Origin: Costertonia aggregata
GTDB lineage: Bacteria > Bacteroidota > Bacteroidia > Flavobacteriales > Flavobacteriaceae
DNA length: 64,000 bases
Direction: 5' to 3'
Assembly: GCF_013402795.1 (NCBI RefSeq)
Contig: NZ_CP058595.1
Coordinates: 2,644,001-2,708,000, forward strand
Shown: in pieces, positions 61,130 to 64,000 of the stretch
Layout: every line of letters begins with the position of its first letter
Position numbering within the stretch: position 1 is the stretch's first letter
The notes under the pieces: model-generated
The model's database searches: none
What the model saw: only the letters and a program-made list of their open reading frames with translations
Told to the model about the DNA's origin: nothing
Made by a program: the position numbers and the translations under genes

Positions 61130-63693
61130 AAAGATACCCGAAAACTAAAATTGGGCGTAATACCCAATGAGACGTTTTCAACAGTTTCGATACCATCAGA
61201 ATCGGTAATGCGGTAATAGGTATTCAGAATATTCTCTCGGTCAGTGAAATTAAGTACAGAGGCTCCAAACGTAGCCTTAATGTTGCTGCTCAAATCAAAA
61301 CTATAAATGGCCGATGCATCTGCACGTAGGTATTCCGGTAGTTGGCTGCTATTGGGTTCGGCATAGTTTATTCGATTTGGAAAAACAGAGGTGTTTATGG
61401 GGGTATTGGCATCAGGCTGGGTGAATGGTCTTCCGCTTCGGTAGTTCAACCCCAAACTGAGTTTAAAATTATTGTAAATGTAGGTGCCGGCAAACGTCAC
61501 ATTATGGCGTACATCTAGATTATTAGGGAACGTATCGGGAATAATGGCATCAAAAGTATAATTGTTCGTGTTGTAGGTATAGCTTAACCATGCGCTGTAG
61601 TCATTGGTTTTTTTGTTGATAAGAAACTCCACTCCCTTGATTGTATATTCACCTATTTCCCCATTAAATTGATTTTGGTTCTGAAAACCTTGCGTGGCAG
61701 TGCTGACACCGTTAACTTTCTTATAAAAGCCCTCAAGACCAATATATATCTTGGGCCTATCATAGTTAAAACCTATAGATCCTTGCTTGCTTTTGGTAAT
61801 GGGCAAGGTGCTACCGTTAGATAAGATCCACCTTCGTTTTTCGATACCCAAAAAATTCTGTTCTAGGTCTACTACCTGATTGGTCGTCTGATTTTTATAT
61901 TCACCCAGTAACTCTACCGCAAAATGTTTTCCCAATGCATAGTTTATGTTTAGCCGTGGCTCTAGAATGTATTCATCAAAAGTGCCCAAATTTTGAATAT
62001 AATTGAGTCTGACACCCACTCTAGCTTTGAGTTTTTGGTCAGAAGAGATATAATCTATCTCGTTAAAAATGGCATGGTTTCGTATGACTCCTTTTGTATT
62101 TTGGCTAAACGGTGGTTGGGTTACATTGGTAAAATTGATGATACCGACCTCGTTAAATTGGTATCCGTTAAGTATATGTATCCTATCCGATATCATATAA
62201 TTTGTATTTATTTTCAACGCAGTTTCAAAAACTTGGTTGTTTTGGTCCAATTGCTGTAGGGGATCGGGAAAAACACTCTGGGAGTCCAAGTTGTATTTTG
62301 TGTAATACGTATTAACTACAGATGATAATCTTTCTGTCCATTTACTTTCAAGATTCCCACCAAAGGATAAATTGGTCTGGTCCAAAAAACTAAAAACCGA
62401 TTCATCGGAATTGATATCGGTCTCTTGGTAATCCAAATTATTATTGATGTTCAAAAAGCTTAGACGTATTTTTTGATTATCGTTTATATCGTAGAGTATT
62501 TTAGCCGTAAAGTCATAAAAATAAAAATTTTCGTCGCGTATAATTTCACGATTGGTAGAAGGGCTGTTGTTCACCTTTAACTCACTATCTTGAAAAACCC
62601 TGTCAAAAAATTGGTCGTAGGTCGGGGTGTTGAAAAAATCGGTCGCGGAACGTCTAGCGGAAAACTGAAAACCCCATTTATCATTTACAGGTATTTGCCC
62701 GTAGGCATCCCCGTTAATAAGGTTGAAACCTGCCCCGCCAAAGGGTTTATCCGATATTTTGTTTATGGATTCCATGCTGATGACACCGCTAACGCCATCC
62801 CCATATTGGGCACTTGTTCCGTTTTTAATAATGGTGACTTTTTCGGTCAAATATGGGTTAAAGGCAGATATCAAACCAAAAAAATGACCGGATTGATATA
62901 CTTTGATACCATCCCAAAGTATTAGGTTTTGGTCATTCGTACCTCCCCTTATATTGATGTCGGATACGGTTTCGTTAATACTTTTGATGCCGGGCAGGGC
63001 CTGCACGGTCTGAAGCACATCTGGCTCTATCAATCCGGGAAGTATGCCAAATTCATTGGTGTTCAATTGAATGCTACCATCATCTTTTTTGGCCAGTCCC
63101 GTGGTAAGAAATTGATAAACGATAACTTCTTCCAGCTCCTCTACCCGTGGTGCCAATAAAATGGATTTACAGGGGCTTGAACGTATCAAATCCTCTGCGT
63201 TTATGAATTTGGTTCTAAACCCTAAATATTTGATTTGAAGAATGGCCTTCCTCGGAATATCGGTCAGGGTAAAACTGCCATCTACATCAGTAATCAAGGC
63301 CGTATCGCTATCCAATATTTCAATTGATGCACCAGCAACCGTATTTTTTTCAAAATTATCCAATACCGTTCCACAGATAGTTATCAAGCTACGTTTGGAG
63401 ATGGTGTAATAGCGATTATCAATCTTATCGATTTTAATGACGGGAACTTGTTTCTGGATATCCTGCAGAATTTTATCCAAGTCTATCGCCTTTGGTTTTG
63501 AAATTTTCAAACTATCGATGTCTTCGTCGAGATACGAGAATTTGATTTCAAAATCATTTTCCAATGCTTGTAAATAAATAGCAAGGGATACTACGTCAGA
63601 AGCGTTGTCCTGCGCATGAATCCCATATAAAAAAGGGAGCAGAAGCAATAAAATGAATAAGGATACCTTTTTTTTAAGGTGCGTTTTCAGCAT
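61126..63693 (-). CDS. TonB-dependent receptor with N-terminal signalling-type domain
   Basis: The 855-residue outer-membrane receptor has a signal peptide (LFILLLLLPFLYGIHAQ), a secretin/TonB short N-terminal domain (about 30-105, with SLAIYLQALENDFEIKFSYL), a carboxypeptidase-regulatory-like domain (CGTVLDNFEKNTVAGASIEI), and then the plug (DVLQTVQALPGIKSI, INIRGGTNDQNLILWDGIKV) and a beta barrel ending with ITPNFSFRVSF. The N-terminal domain and the FecR neighbour suggest cell-surface signalling to an ECF sigma factor. The substrate is unknown. It overlaps the FecR gene by 20 bases. Confidence 0.88.
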   Translation of the reverse strand: MLKTHLKKKVSLFILLLLLPFLYGIHAQDNASDVVSLAIYLQALENDFEIKFSYLDEDIDSLKISKPKAIDLDKILQDIQKQVPVIKIDKIDNRYYTISKRSLITICGTVLDNFEKNTVAGASIEILDSDTALITDVDGSFTLTDIPRKAILQIKYLGFRTKFINAEDLIRSSPCKSILLAPRVEELEEVIVYQFLTTGLAKKDDGSIQLNTNEFGILPGLIEPDVLQTVQALPGIKSINETVSDINIRGGTNDQNLILWDGIKVYQSGHFFGLISAFNPYLTEKVTIIKNGTSAQYGDGVSGVISMESINKISDKPFGGAGFNLINGDAYGQIPVNDKWGFQFSARRSATDFFNTPTYDQFFDRVFQDSELKVNNSPSTNREIIRDENFYFYDFTAKILYDINDNQKIRLSFLNINNNLDYQETDINSDESVFSFLDQTNLSFGGNLESKWTERLSSVVNTYYTKYNLDSQSVFPDPLQQLDQNNQVFETALKINTNYMISDRIHILNGYQFNEVGIINFTNVTQPPFSQNTKGVIRNHAIFNEIDYISSDQKLKARVGVRLNYIQNLGTFDEYILEPRLNINYALGKHFAVELLGEYKNQTTNQVVDLEQNFLGIEKRRWILSNGSTLPITKSKQGSIGFNYDRPKIYIGLEGFYKKVNGVSTATQGFQNQNQFNGEIGEYTIKGVEFLINKKTNDYSAWLSYTYNTNNYTFDAIIPDTFPNNLDVRHNVTFAGTYIYNNFKLSLGLNYRSGRPFTQPDANTPINTSVFPNRINYAEPNSSQLPEYLRADASAIYSFDLSSNIKATFGASVLNFTDRENILNTYYRITDSDGIETVENVSLGITPNFSFRVSF

Positions 63694-64000
63694 AGAACAG
63701 CACTTTATTCCCCTCTAATTTAAACTTTATTTGAGAAGGAACACTTATACTCCGTAACGCTATATTTTTATCGGTATTGCTGAAAGAACCGGTATATAGC
63801 TGTTGGGTATCGACATTTTTTGTTTCAACGGTAATATTGTGCTGTCTTTGGAACTCTGCCAAAACATATTTTAGGGGAATACTTGTAAAAGAGCTTTCGT
63901 TGTTTAGCCAACTTGGTTGGGCCGTATCGGGAGTATTGGCACTTTGTATCTCATTATTGATGACCAAAAAAGTTGTGCCTGCCGGCAATTTGGTTTCTTT
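63674..64000 (-). CDS. FecR-type anti-sigma regulator, C-terminal part, cut by window edge
   Basis: The frame is open to the window end and the TTG at 63988 is internal. The visible 108 residues match the C-terminal DUF4974 part of Bacteroidota FecR proteins: FTSIPLKYVLAEFQRQHNIT, LYTGSFSNTDKNIALRSIS and a final VLFYAENAP. FecR anti-sigma factors span the inner membrane and relay signals from the receptor to an ECF sigma factor, here presumably upstream beyond the window. It overlaps the receptor gene by 20 bases, so co-translation is likely. Confidence 0.8.
   Translation of the reverse strand, partial: KETKLPAGTTFLVINNEIQSANTPDTAQPSWLNNESSFTSIPLKYVLAEFQRQHNITVETKNVDTQQLYTGSFSNTDKNIALRSISVPSQIKFKLEGNKVLFYAENAP

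Overview
The window is AT-rich chromosomal DNA from a marine member of the Flavobacteriaceae (Bacteroidota). The lineage call rests on several things: A-rich translation starts without Shine-Dalgarno sequences, promoters of the TTTG-N19-TAnnTTTG type, a SusC/SusD pair, a proteorhodopsin with its retinal-forming Blh enzyme, zinc-free bL36 and uS14 variants, and DUF5723/FecR/TonB-receptor families. No species can be named from the sequence alone.

Region 1 (1 to about 12650) is the right-hand part of a tailed-phage prophage. It encodes a partial tape-measure-like coiled coil, an XkdF-type protease-scaffold, the major capsid protein, two paralogous tail-tube-like proteins that bracket the portal, a head-tail connector, a tail fibre with an S74 self-cleaving chaperone, a tail accessory protein and a lysis cassette ending in a GH24 endolysin. 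After a terminator, three genes run in the opposite direction: a lipoprotein, an unlisted 34-residue membrane protein and a membrane-anchored PD-(D/E)XK-like nuclease. They look like lysogenic-conversion cargo. The prophage ends inside radC, whose 5' part is missing; the integrase and left end lie outside the window.

Region 2 (12.6-28.0 kb) is ordinary chromosome: the radC remnant, a deacetylase-fold protein that seems to have lost its metal ligands, a YjjG-type HAD nucleotidase, a lipoprotein/DUF5723/secreted-protein trio, RarA, a rhomboid protease, RlmB, an unknown secreted protein, and a SusC-SusD-lipoprotein uptake operon read leftward.

Region 3 (28.3-45.7 kb) is the fused str-S10-spc-alpha ribosomal superoperon: rpsL, rpsG, fusA, rpsJ to rplO, secY, infA, rpmJ, rpsM, rpsK, rpsD, rpoA, rplQ. 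It has a near-perfect consensus promoter and several intergenic RNA structures. The strongest of these is a three-tier hairpin directly upstream of rpsD.

Region 4 (45.8-58.4 kb) holds metabolic genes: carA, eno, a GT5 glycogen/starch synthase, gltA, two tandem guanidino-group-modifying enzymes (DDAH-like and CtlX-like), then leftward an aldehyde dehydrogenase, an NAD(P)-binding DUF2867 protein and an unknown protein, and rightward argS and an MtfA-like metallopeptidase.

Region 5 (59.4-64.0 kb) is the light-energy locus: proteorhodopsin divergent from blh. It is followed by a TonB-dependent receptor and the C-terminal end of its FecR-type anti-sigma regulator, cut by the window edge. No tRNA, rRNA, CRISPR array or insertion sequence was seen.
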